Of a stretch of 64,000 nt of DNA, positions 8,425-16,618 are shown piece by piece (positions within the stretch are counted from its first letter, which is position 1; each line of letters starts with the position of its first letter). The notes beneath the pieces were generated by a model. That model had not been told where the DNA came from. It worked only from the letters and a program-made list of their open reading frames with translations, and searched no databases. The translations under genes were made by a program, and so were the position numbers. This DNA is from Bacteroidota bacterium (GTDB lineage: Bacteria; Bacteroidota; Bacteroidia; AKYH767-A; OLB10), in NCBI GenBank assembly GCA_016722525.1, contig JADKJB010000034.1, positions 124,001 through 188,000 on the forward strand. The letters run 5' to 3'.

Positions 8425-9704
8425 TTAGGCAGTCACGGGCTCCATATTTTTGATAATTTCAACTCCAAATTCGCTGCATTTCAACAATGTTGCTCCTTCC
8501 ATCAAACGATGAAAATCATAGGTTACTCGTTTGCCAGCGATGGCTCTTTCAACGCCTTTGTAAATGAGATCTGCTGCTTCCAGCCAGCCCAGATGCTCCA
8601 GCATCATTGCTCCGGAGAGAATTACTGAACCCGGGTTGACTTTATCCAAACCTGCATATTTTGGAGCCGTTCCATGTGTAGCTTCAAAAATAGCATGTCC
8701 GGTAATATAATTAATGTTTGCACCAGGAGCGATACCAATTCCGCCTACGCAAGCGGCTAGTGCATCCGAAATATAATCGCCATTAAGATTCAAAGTAGCA
8801 ATTACCGAGTATTCATCAGGTCTTAAAAGAATTTGGTGAAGAAAAGCATCTGCAATAGAAGCTTTAATCAATAAGTTACCGGAAGATATAGCAGCTTTCA
8901 TTTCTGCTTCAGCAATTTCTTTTCCTTTTAACTCAACAGTTTTATCATATTGCTGCCAGGTGTAAGTTTGCTGACCAAACTCGCGTTCTGCTAATTCATA
9001 CCCCCAATTTTTGAATCCACCTTCAGTAAACTTCATAATGTTTCCTTTATGAACAAGGGTTAAAGAGGGCTTTTTATGCTTAATAGCATATTCAATAGCT
9101 GCCTTTATCAAACGTTCTGATCCTTCTTTTGAAACTGGTTTGATTCCAATTGAGGAAGTTTCTGGAAAACGAATTTTATTGACTTTCATCTCATTCTGAA
9201 GAAAATCGATCACCTTCTTTACCTCTGGAGTGCCGGCCATGTATTCTATGCCGGCATATATATCTTCCGTATTTTCTCTAAAAATTACCATGTCTGTTTT
9301 TTCAGGATGTTTTACCGGAGAAGGAACACCTTCAAACCATCTAACAGGACGCAGACAAACATACAAGTCAAGAATTTGCCGTAATGCAACATTCAATGAT
9401 CGTATACCTCCACCTACTGGCGTTGTCAATGGGCCTTTAATAGCAATCAGATGCTCGCGAATAATATCAAGTGTTTCATCGGGTAACCAATTCCCGGTTG
9501 CTTTAAAAGCTTTTTCACCGGCAAGTACTTCTTTCCAAACGATCTTCTTTTTCCATTATATGCTTTTTCAACTGCTGCATCAATGACACGAACTGAAGAG
9601 GCCCAGATATCAGGACCGGTGCCATCGCCTTCAATAAACGGTATGATTGGTTGATCTGGAACATTTAATTTTCCATTGTTATTGGTGATTTTTTGTCCTT
9701 CCAT
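8425..9704 (-). CDS. icd: Isocitrate dehydrogenase (NADP-type), frame broken once
   Basis: TCA-cycle enzyme that oxidises isocitrate to 2-oxoglutarate and CO2. The first frame (from 9704) reads [13 protein letters not shown], the N-terminal nucleotide/substrate region, and is lost after GKRR at about residue 53. The next frame continues as [18 protein letters not shown] and then [17 protein letters not shown], which holds the isocitrate-binding serine, and later [18 protein letters not shown] and [15 protein letters not shown]. One A missing from the run 9548-9552 (5 bases, 6 expected) explains the break; the repaired protein is about 426 residues, close to E. coli Icd. Because the enzyme is central, true inactivation is unlikely. 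Monocistronic on the minus strand, downstream of dnaX. Confidence 0.93.
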
Positions 9705-9763
9705 TGTTATTTTATTGTATTGTAAATTTATTTTGAGAAATTAATGATTTTGTAATGTAAATT

Positions 9764-11603
9764 TTAGAAGTCGAGTTCCAGATCAAATTGCTGTCGCAAT
9801 TGATTCAGATCAGGATTTTTTTCAGCCATTTTGCTGAATTTCTCTGCAGGTGTATAAGCGGTTTCTTTTAGTTCATTCTCAGCAACTACTCTTGGACGTA
9901 TTTCAATTTTTGTGTTTTTTAGCTGACTTTTCAGCCACATCAGCAATTCTATTTTATTTTCTTGTATGTCATTTGATTGAATAGGATTATCTACAGGAAT
10001 TTCAATAATGTAACTATCAATCAGCATAGCAGGATGTTTGTTGAGACAAGCAGCAAATTGTCTTCTGCCTTCACTCAAAACTTTTTTAGCAAATTCTTTG
10101 AGTGTAGCAATCATTTCTGATTCAGAAAAAGGATTGTCTAAAACTGGTTCCACGAATTTTGATTCAGAAGAGTCATCAGCATTAGCATTGCTTTTAGGTG
10201 GATTTAACTTGCCGGAAATAGATATTGTAGCTGATCCTGAAGTACGACTCCTGGTAGCTGTTTTTGCAGGAGGTATTGTTTTTTGATTCAGGAGAATAGG
10301 AGATTCAACAGGTATCGGATTTGATGGTGGAATAAATAAATTTTCATCAATTGAAATGGAATCTTTTTTTAATTCTGATTGCTGAATATTTAAATCTTTT
10401 TTGTGACGTCAGTTGCTAAAGGCTTAACATGCAATTCTGAATCATTAATTTTTTTTTTTCTGTCTCTGCAACTGTGAAATTGGCATTCCCGGTGTAGCTG
10501 CTGAAAGCGCCTTTGTGCATAGCACACATTTGAAGCACTGCCAATTCTACATGTAATCTTTGATTTTGAGAGGCTTTAAATTCAATGTCACACTTGTTGC
10601 CGATTTCAAGGAAACGAAATAAGATCTCAGCATGACATTGTTGTGCTTGAGCCCTGTATTTTTCTTTAGCTTTTCCGCTGACTTCTAATAACTGTACCGT
10701 TGAAGGATCTTTGCAAACCAATAAATCTCTGAAATGACTATTGAGCCCGCTTATAAAATGATGCACATCGAATCCTGCATTGATAATTTCATTTAATAAT
10801 AGCAAAGTGGAAGGGAAGTCACCGGTAAAAAGATAATCTGTAATCTTAAAATAATATTCGTAATCAAGAATGTTCAAGTTGTCGATCACATGTTTATAGG
10901 TAACATTGTTGCCGGCAAAGCTCACTATTTGATCAAATATTGATAAAGCATCGCGCAAAGCGCCATCTGCTTTTTGAGCGATGAGGTGCAGCGCTTCAGC
11001 TTCAGCAAGTACATTCTCACTCTCTGCTATCCAATGCAAATGCTTGGCAATGTCATCAATGGTGATTCTGTTGAAGTCAAAAATCTGACATCTGGAAAGT
11101 ATTGTAGGTATTATTTTGTGTTTCTCAGTAGTAGCGAGTATAAAAATCGCATAAGACGGAGGTTCTTCCAATGTTTTTAGAAAAGCATTGAAAGCCTGAG
11201 TGGTAAGCATATGAACCTCATCAATAATATAAATTTTATAATTACCCGATTGAGGGGGATAACGTACTTGGTCAACCAAAGTTCGCATATCATCAACGGA
11301 ATTGTTCGAAGCTGCATCTAACTCAAAAATATTCATGCTTTGACCGCTATTAAACGAAACACATGATTCACATTTGTTACAACCTTCAGTATCAGCAGAC
11401 AGATTCGTGCAATTTATTGTCTTGGCGAGAATTCTTGCACAAGTTGTTTTACCTACACCTCTTGGACCACAAAATAGAAAAGCCTGTGCAAGATGCTTGC
11501 TTTTAATAGCATTTTTGAGTGTTGTGGTGATTGAAATCTGGCCTACAACTGAATTAAAAGTTGCTGGTCTGTATTTTCTGGCTGATACAACAAATGGATC
11601 CAT
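9764..11603 (-). CDS. dnaX: DNA polymerase III subunit gamma/tau, frame broken at an A11 run
   Basis: Clamp-loader ATPase of the replisome. Residues 45-56 (GPRGVGKTTCAR) are Walker A; a zinc-binding cysteine cluster follows (C64 and the CNKCESC group near 74-80); IIDEVHMLTTQAF is the DExx Walker B and ILSRCQIFDF holds the SRC sensor-arginine motif. The first frame ends at residue 395 (10416), just after an 11-A run (10449-10459 on the plus strand as T11). The tau-type C-terminal half continues to 9764 in another frame, via KKDSISIDENLFIPP and NPFSESEMIATLKEFAKK; two single-base additions (at A11 and at the A6 run 10396-10401) join all parts into about 614 residues, a normal Bacteroidota DnaX. 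A gamma-like short product by slippage at A11 is possible; see findings. Confidence 0.92.
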
Positions 11604-11635
11604 TTATTAAAATAGTTCTGAATGAAAACGGGTTT

Positions 11636-11643
11636 CAAAATTA
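11636..11643 (-). promoter_or_regulatory. -7 promoter element for dnaX
   Basis: The minus strand reads TAATTTTG, a perfect TAnnTTTG match, 33 bp before the dnaX start. It overlaps the left arm of the inverted repeat at 11639-11683. No clear TTTG lies at the expected -33 distance. Confidence 0.4.
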
Positions 11644-11683
11644 AGTCTTTTCCCTTAATTTAAGGCTAAAAAAGACTTAAATT
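11639..11683. repeat. Inverted repeat in the dnaX / VWA divergent promoter region
   Basis: TTAAGTCTTTT (11641-11651) is matched perfectly, in inverse, by AAAAGACTTAA (11670-11680), and an inner CCTT/AAGG pair follows at 11653-11656 and 11662-11665. The element overlaps the dnaX -7 box and lies between two divergent starts, so it may be a regulatory palindrome or an RNA hairpin in the leader. Confidence 0.5.
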
Positions 11684-11782
11684 GAGAATGATATTGGGAA
11701 TGGCATAAAAATTGACCCTTTTTTAAAATAAACGTCTTTAACTTTACACGTTATAATCCCATTTATTATCTTCTATAATATT

Positions 11783-12958
11783 GTGATACAGCTACTAAGT
11801 AGTTTTTATGGCTTGCGAAGACGGTTTTTCACCTTGCTGTTGTTTGTTCACTTATCTGGCATTTCTTCAAAAGTACACGCACAAAATCCCGCAATTAGTG
11901 CTCCGCAGGATTTCGACATTGTGTTTTGTCTGGACCTTAGCGGAAGCACGAATGGGCTTATTGACAATTTTCGGGAAAACATTTGGAACATTGTTAATCA
12001 AGTTAATAGCTTTCAACCTAAACAAAATTTACGCATTGGAGTAATAGGGTTTTCCAGACCAAGTTTCGGGAAAAGTGCAGCTTACGTGAAAATTTTAAGC
12101 CGGTTAACCAATAATTTTGATCAAATGGCTGCTGATTTGTGGAAGTTGAAGCCAGAAGTGGAAAAAGGTGATCAGTTTGTTAGTAATGCGCTCGAAAAGG
12201 CTGCTTTTGAAATGAATTGGTCCAAATCAAAAATAACAACAAAAATAGTATTCCTTGTTGGAAATGGTAATGTCAATACTGGAACAAATGACTATAGGAG
12301 TGTGGTTAATTCAATGTTAGAAAAGGATATTGAATTGGTACCCGTTTATTGTTTACGTGAAAAAAAAACACGTGAAACAGATGGATGGCAACAAATTGGC
12401 AGGCTATCTGGTCATCCCTTTCAGTCAGTTTGGGTTTCTAAAAATGAGCCTCTGATAAAAGCCGTGCCTGCAACCGAAAAATTAATTTCACTTTCCAAAA
12501 AGTTGAATAATCAACTTGTTCCACACACAAAGCTTGGCCAGGATGCTTTTATAGCATTAAGTGTTTGTGATCAAAAAGCATGGTCATCCAATCCTGTTGC
12601 TTTTGAAAGTCGGCTTTTTTACAGAACCTCCGAAGTTTATCTTGAAACTATAAAATCTTGGGATCTGATTGATGCTGATAATGCGTATACATCTGATTTA
12701 TTGAAATCAGATTTTACATTTTTGGCTGATAGCCTGAAGAAAATAAATGTGAACCAATTGTATGAAAAAATATTGCAAAAAAAAGAATCTCGAAATCAAA
12801 TTGTAAATGAAATTAAAAAACTCCTGCCACAAACCCGACAGGAGTATATCAATGAATTAGTAGCAAGGGATGAATTTGAGCCCGATCAGATTTTGGAAAG
12901 AGTTTTTTTAAAATTGATTGCTAACATTGCTTCTGAATCTGGAATTAAAGTCAAATAG
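11783..12958 (+). CDS. Secreted von Willebrand factor type A domain protein
   Basis: 391 residues with an N-terminal signal peptide (RRRFFTLLLFVHLSG, cleavage probably after VHA at residue 33). Residues 45-55 (DIVFCLDLSGS) hold the DxSxS metal-ion-dependent adhesion site of a VWA domain, which extends to about residue 220. The C-terminal 170 residues are helical and end with a basic/acidic segment, with no family I recognise. Start is a GTG at 11783; no ATG in frame precedes the signal peptide. Export to the periplasm or surface and divalent-metal-dependent protein binding are expected from the domain; a partner is unknown. It is divergent from dnaX and convergent with the 30-residue repeat protein, 6 bp apart. 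Confidence 0.82.
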   Translation: MIQLLSSFYGLRRRFFTLLLFVHLSGISSKVHAQNPAISAPQDFDIVFCLDLSGSTNGLIDNFRENIWNIVNQVNSFQPKQNLRIGVIGFSRPSFGKSAAYVKILSRLTNNFDQMAADLWKLKPEVEKGDQFVSNALEKAAFEMNWSKSKITTKIVFLVGNGNVNTGTNDYRSVVNSMLEKDIELVPVYCLREKKTRETDGWQQIGRLSGHPFQSVWVSKNEPLIKAVPATEKLISLSKKLNNQLVPHTKLGQDAFIALSVCDQKAWSSNPVAFESRLFYRTSEVYLETIKSWDLIDADNAYTSDLLKSDFTFLADSLKKINVNQLYEKILQKKESRNQIVNEIKKLLPQTRQEYINELVARDEFEPDQILERVFLKLIANIASESGIKVK

Positions 12959-12964
12959 AATGGA

Positions 12965-13720
12965 TTACCGAATAATCATGCTTGTTAAAGTTGTATTAAC
13001 AAACAAAGATGAATGAATTTTTGCTTGGCTAACAATTTCACTCTTGTCGGTTCCTTCTTCACCTATTCCAATTTTTTTAAGAGTTACATAAAACTTTGCA
13101 GAATTTTCGTTAACAAATGAGTTGACCCTGTCTGTATTCGCTTTTTTTACATTAAAATCTGAATCAGAGTTAACTTTAGAGATGTTAGGAGCATAAACGT
13201 TCACTTGATAGCTAATACTTTGTTTTGATTTACCACTCTGGAGATGATGATCAACGATATTGATTTGCATTAAATTGATAACGATAATATTTGAGGAACC
13301 AGATACATTTACTTTTACTAAATTGTTGATTGGGAAATCGGAAACGATTTCTATTTGAGGAAGATTTACTGTTACAATTCTTTCGTCATTTCTAACAAAT
13401 GTTGCTGCATTTAAAGTCTTTTTGCGATTGCCTATTATTTCAACCAAGGGCAAATCAACACAAATTAAAAATTCTCCATTTTGTATAGATCCACTTGCAA
13501 TGATTGATCCCGGCCGAGTCGCTTTGATTTCTACTAAAGGAAGATCTACTATTGGCATCAGGGTGCCTTGAAAAAATATGGCTCTAACTGGGTAGATGTA
13601 GCCTTGAGCTGAATTTTTAGTGTCGGTTTGAATGAGTCCTGGAAAAGTTACAGCACTTTTTGCAATGCTTATAACAAAGAAGAACAATAGAAGACCGGTT
13701 AAATTTTTGATAGTTTTCAT
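12965..13720 (-). CDS. Exported protein made of four exact 30-residue repeats
   Basis: 251 residues with a signal peptide (KNLTGLLLFFFVISIAKSA, cleavage near residue 22). I recognise no family. Its outstanding feature is a heptad-like motif at an exact 30-residue interval: DLPLVEI (59-65), DLPLVEI (89-95), NLPQIEI (119-125) and NLMQINI (149-155). Each motif has alternating hydrophobic residues, as in a beta strand, and is preceded by V or I. A weaker copy, TLKKIGI, occurs near residue 213. The pattern suggests a small repeated beta structure in a periplasmic or surface protein. The last 80 residues are Ser/Asn/Lys-rich. Its promoter carries phased ATAGTAC sites. It is convergent with the VWA gene. 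No function is assigned. Confidence 0.7.
   Translation of the reverse strand: MKTIKNLTGLLLFFFVISIAKSAVTFPGLIQTDTKNSAQGYIYPVRAIFFQGTLMPIVDLPLVEIKATRPGSIIASGSIQNGEFLICVDLPLVEIIGNRKKTLNAATFVRNDERIVTVNLPQIEIVSDFPINNLVKVNVSGSSNIIVINLMQINIVDHHLQSGKSKQSISYQVNVYAPNISKVNSDSDFNVKKANTDRVNSFVNENSAKFYVTLKKIGIGEEGTDKSEIVSQAKIHSSLFVNTTLTSMIIR
13256..13549 (-). repeat. Four 90-bp (30-codon) coding repeats
   Basis: Codes for residues 58-155 of the exported protein. The V/I-(D/N)-L-x-x-(V/I)-x-I motif recurs at residues 58, 88, 118 and 148 without any change in spacing; residues between the motifs have diverged, so the duplications are old. Confidence 0.75.
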
Positions 13721-13752
13721 TTTATTGATTTATTAGTAATGTTTTAGTTTTT

Positions 13753-13810
13753 ATAGTACCTGACGATGCAAAGATATGGTTAATAAATAGTACCATGCAA
13801 TACATAGTAC
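13753..13810. promoter_or_regulatory. Three phased ATAGTAC sites across a promoter
   Basis: The heptamer ATAGTAC occurs at 13753-13759, 13787-13793 and 13804-13810; the intervals are 34 and 17 bp, both multiples of 17. One copy lies near the predicted transcript start, one inside the -33/-7 spacer and one just upstream of the -33 element, an arrangement typical of operator sites. The regulator is unknown. Confidence 0.45.
13769..13800 (-). promoter_or_regulatory. Promoter of the 30-residue-repeat protein gene
   Basis: On the minus strand a TTG (13800-13798), a 21-bp spacer and TATCTTTG (13776-13769) match the Bacteroidota promoter pattern TTG-N19-21-TAnnTTTG. Transcription would start near 13761, about 40 bp before the start codon. 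Confidence 0.6.
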
Positions 13811-13968
13811 TAATAAAATTGTTAATATATTGAAAATCAGCATAATTATTTTTTTAGGGGTAATAAAATTCAGTTGTTTAACATTGATTAAGATGCACCG
13901 AGTAGCATTTATGTTACAGAATTTTGTGATTTATTTTCAAATTGATGAATTTTTGGTTTCTTCACGTG

Positions 13969-14457
13969 ATGATAAGTCCCTCAGAAATCAATAAAAACAA
14001 TAAGAAGTTTGAGTTAGAAAACAGGAAATTTTTTAATAGGCTAAAAAAAAGACCTCCATCTGATATTGATCAGGAGGTACAGCTTCTGGATGAATTGGTG
14101 TTTAGTAAGATAAATTGTCTTGACTGTGCAAATTGCTGTAAAACAATCAGCCCTGTTTTCAAGGAGCGAGATATCACACGGTTATCGACGCATTTTAAAA
14201 TGAGGCCGGCAGAATTTACGAACCAATTCCTGTATTTGGATAATGAAGGAGATTATGTGCTGAAATCAACACCCTGTCCGTTTTTACTTGCCGATAATAA
14301 GTGTAGTGTTTATGAACATCGGCCTTTTGCTTGTAAAAGCTATCCGCACACTGCTACTCTTCCAATTCGAAAGTCATGGGAACTTATTATAAAAAACAGT
14401 GCCGTCTGTCCTGCCGTTTATGAAATCACTTCTATTTTAAAAAAGAAATATAAGTGA
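13969..14457 (+). CDS. YkgJ-family cysteine cluster protein
   Basis: About 162 residues. The motif CLDCANCC, followed by CPFLLADNKCSVYEHRPFACKSYP and a final Cys near VCPAVY, is the zinc/iron-chelating cysteine pattern of the CxxCxxCC (UPF0153/YkgJ) family. The biochemical role is not established; metal binding is expected. The frame opens at 13942 (TTG) but the extra residues (MNFWFLHV) are atypical, so I prefer the ATG at 13969. It is divergent from the repeat-protein gene and convergent with the prolyl oligopeptidase, 6 bp apart. Confidence 0.85.
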   Translation: MISPSEINKNNKKFELENRKFFNRLKKRPPSDIDQEVQLLDELVFSKINCLDCANCCKTISPVFKERDITRLSTHFKMRPAEFTNQFLYLDNEGDYVLKSTPCPFLLADNKCSVYEHRPFACKSYPHTATLPIRKSWELIIKNSAVCPAVYEITSILKKKYK

Positions 14458-14463
14458 AATGAA

Positions 14464-16563
14464 TTAGTAAATGACTTTCATTTCCAGATTGTACATCAGA
14501 AATGAAAAAACGTCAGTTTGTTCTTCTATCTGTTTGGAAACAGGCTTTCCGGAACCATGACCTGCATTAACATCTATCCTTATCATAACAGGGTTACTAC
14601 CGGAGTTATTCTCTTGTAGTGTTGAAATAAACTTAAAAGAATGAGCAGGGACAACACGGTCATCATGATCTGCTGTGGTAACTAAGGTAGCAGGGTAGTG
14701 AATAGCTTTTCGAATGTTGTGAAGAGGGGAGTAGGAGTAAAGCGCTTTAAATTGTTCTATATCTTCACTGGAACCAAAATCACCGGTCCATGCCCAACCA
14801 ATTGTGAATTTATGAAAACGAAGCATATCCATGACTCCAACTGCTGGAAGAGCCACTTTGAATAAATCAGGTCGTTGTGTCATTACTGCCCCAACTAATA
14901 ATCCTCCGTTCGATCTTCCTCCAATTGCCAGTCGCGAAGCTGCTGTATATTTTTCCTTAATAAGGAATTCAGCCGCTGAAATGAAATCATCAAATACATT
15001 TTGTTTTTGAGTTTTAGTTCCGGCCTTATGCCACTCTTCACCATACTCACCACCACCCCTTATATTAGGCAAGGCAAAAATTCCACCATTTTCAAGAAAT
15101 ACCATTCGTTCAGTAATGAATTCAGGTGTTTTACTGATATTAAAGCCACCATATCCAAATAGCAAAAGAGGATTGGTTCCATCTTTTATCCTACCTTTTT
15201 TCATTACTATAAACATCGGTATTTTGGTGCCATCTTTACTTTGATAGAAAACCTGCTGAGTTTCATATTCGTTGACATTAAAATCAACCATTGGAGTGAA
15301 GTAACTTGATTGAACACCTGAAATAAAACTATATTTATAAATTGTTTCAGGGAATGTGAATGAACTAACTGCAAAAAACAAAAGACTGTCTTTTTTATCG
15401 CCATTCAAATCACTAACGGTGCAATAGGTAGGAAGTTTGATTTCTTTTTCAAATTCTCCTTTAAGAGAATACACAATTAAGCGACTGCTTGCATCTTTCA
15501 TAAAATTGCAGACAAGATAATTATTACTTCTGATTACATTCAGCAATACTTCATTTTGTTCAGCAATAATAGTTTGCAACCTTCCGGACTCAAAATCATA
15601 GTCAACTATTTTGTTTCTGGGAGCATTCTCATTGGTGAGAAGTAGTATTTTACTTCCTGTATTATCAATAACTCTCCAAGTTGATTTAAATCCGTCCGCA
15701 ATTCTTTTAAATTCATTTATTCGATCTCCCGTTTTTCTAACAATGAGATCGTTTCCTGATGTAGATTGTGTTGACGCAATGAATAAAAAACTCTCATCGG
15801 AACTTACTGAAGCACTAAAATTTCGTAAAGAATTTTTACTGTCCTCATAAATTAACTGATCTTTTGATTGAGGAGTGCCTACTGTATGATAGAATATTTT
15901 ATGAAATTCGTTTTTACCCGAAAAAGCAATTTCTTTTGATGGTTCATCATAACGACTGTAATAGAATCCATTTCCCTCCCATTCAATTCCTGAAAACTTT
16001 ACCCAATTCAATGTTTCTGATAATTCGCGTCCTGTAGCACTTTCCATCACTTTGATAGTAGTCCAGTCAGATCCAGCCTTGGAAATACCATAGGCAGCGT
16101 ATTTTCCATCATTGGATACTTTATATAATTTTATTGAAGTAGTTCCATCCTCAGACATAAAATTCGGATCCAACACAAGTTCTTCTAATCCCTTGATTCC
16201 TTTGCGTCTGTATAGTACGCTTTGGTTTTGCTTGCCATTATTCTTGTTGTAATAATAATACCCACTTTGAAAGTTAGGAGCTGATTGTCTGGGATAATTC
16301 CACAAAGATGTAAGTCGTGTTTTCAGTTTATCCCGAAAAGAGATTCCCTTCAAATAGTTAAAAGTGACAGTGTTCTGATTTTGAACCCACTCAGCCGTTT
16401 CTGCAGAATGGTCGTCTTCCAGCCATCTATAAGGATCTTCAACTATTGTACCATGGTAACTGTCCCTTTGCTCGCTTTTTCTTGAATCAGGGTAGTTGAA
16501 AGGCTGCCCTGATACTAGATTTGAGTAAATGAAAACAAATATCAAACAGATTTTAAACTTCAT
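14464..16563 (-). CDS. Prolyl oligopeptidase family serine peptidase (S9A), exported
   Basis: 699 residues, typical of prolyl endopeptidases. A signal peptide (KFKICLIFVFIYSNLVSG) implies periplasmic location; I therefore choose the ATG at 16563 over the in-frame start at 16620. The N-terminal YPDSRKS...DPYRWLED segment is the family signature, the middle forms a seven-blade propeller, and the C-terminal alpha/beta hydrolase has GYGGFNIS, the nucleophile in GGRSNGGLLVG (Ser551), the acid in DHDDRVVP, and the base in NAGHGSG. It cleaves short peptides after proline. It is divergent from the DUF885 gene with 55 bp between the two starts, so both may share regulation and act together on peptides. 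Confidence 0.94.
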   Translation of the reverse strand: MKFKICLIFVFIYSNLVSGQPFNYPDSRKSEQRDSYHGTIVEDPYRWLEDDHSAETAEWVQNQNTVTFNYLKGISFRDKLKTRLTSLWNYPRQSAPNFQSGYYYYNKNNGKQNQSVLYRRKGIKGLEELVLDPNFMSEDGTTSIKLYKVSNDGKYAAYGISKAGSDWTTIKVMESATGRELSETLNWVKFSGIEWEGNGFYYSRYDEPSKEIAFSGKNEFHKIFYHTVGTPQSKDQLIYEDSKNSLRNFSASVSSDESFLFIASTQSTSGNDLIVRKTGDRINEFKRIADGFKSTWRVIDNTGSKILLLTNENAPRNKIVDYDFESGRLQTIIAEQNEVLLNVIRSNNYLVCNFMKDASSRLIVYSLKGEFEKEIKLPTYCTVSDLNGDKKDSLLFFAVSSFTFPETIYKYSFISGVQSSYFTPMVDFNVNEYETQQVFYQSKDGTKIPMFIVMKKGRIKDGTNPLLLFGYGGFNISKTPEFITERMVFLENGGIFALPNIRGGGEYGEEWHKAGTKTQKQNVFDDFISAAEFLIKEKYTAASRLAIGGRSNGGLLVGAVMTQRPDLFKVALPAVGVMDMLRFHKFTIGWAWTGDFGSSEDIEQFKALYSYSPLHNIRKAIHYPATLVTTADHDDRVVPAHSFKFISTLQENNSGSNPVMIRIDVNAGHGSGKPVSKQIEEQTDVFSFLMYNLEMKVIY

Positions 16564-16618
16564 ATCAAATGGATTTCTTTCTTTTGTATTCTTACAAAAC
16601 ACAAATCTGCGAAAAATC

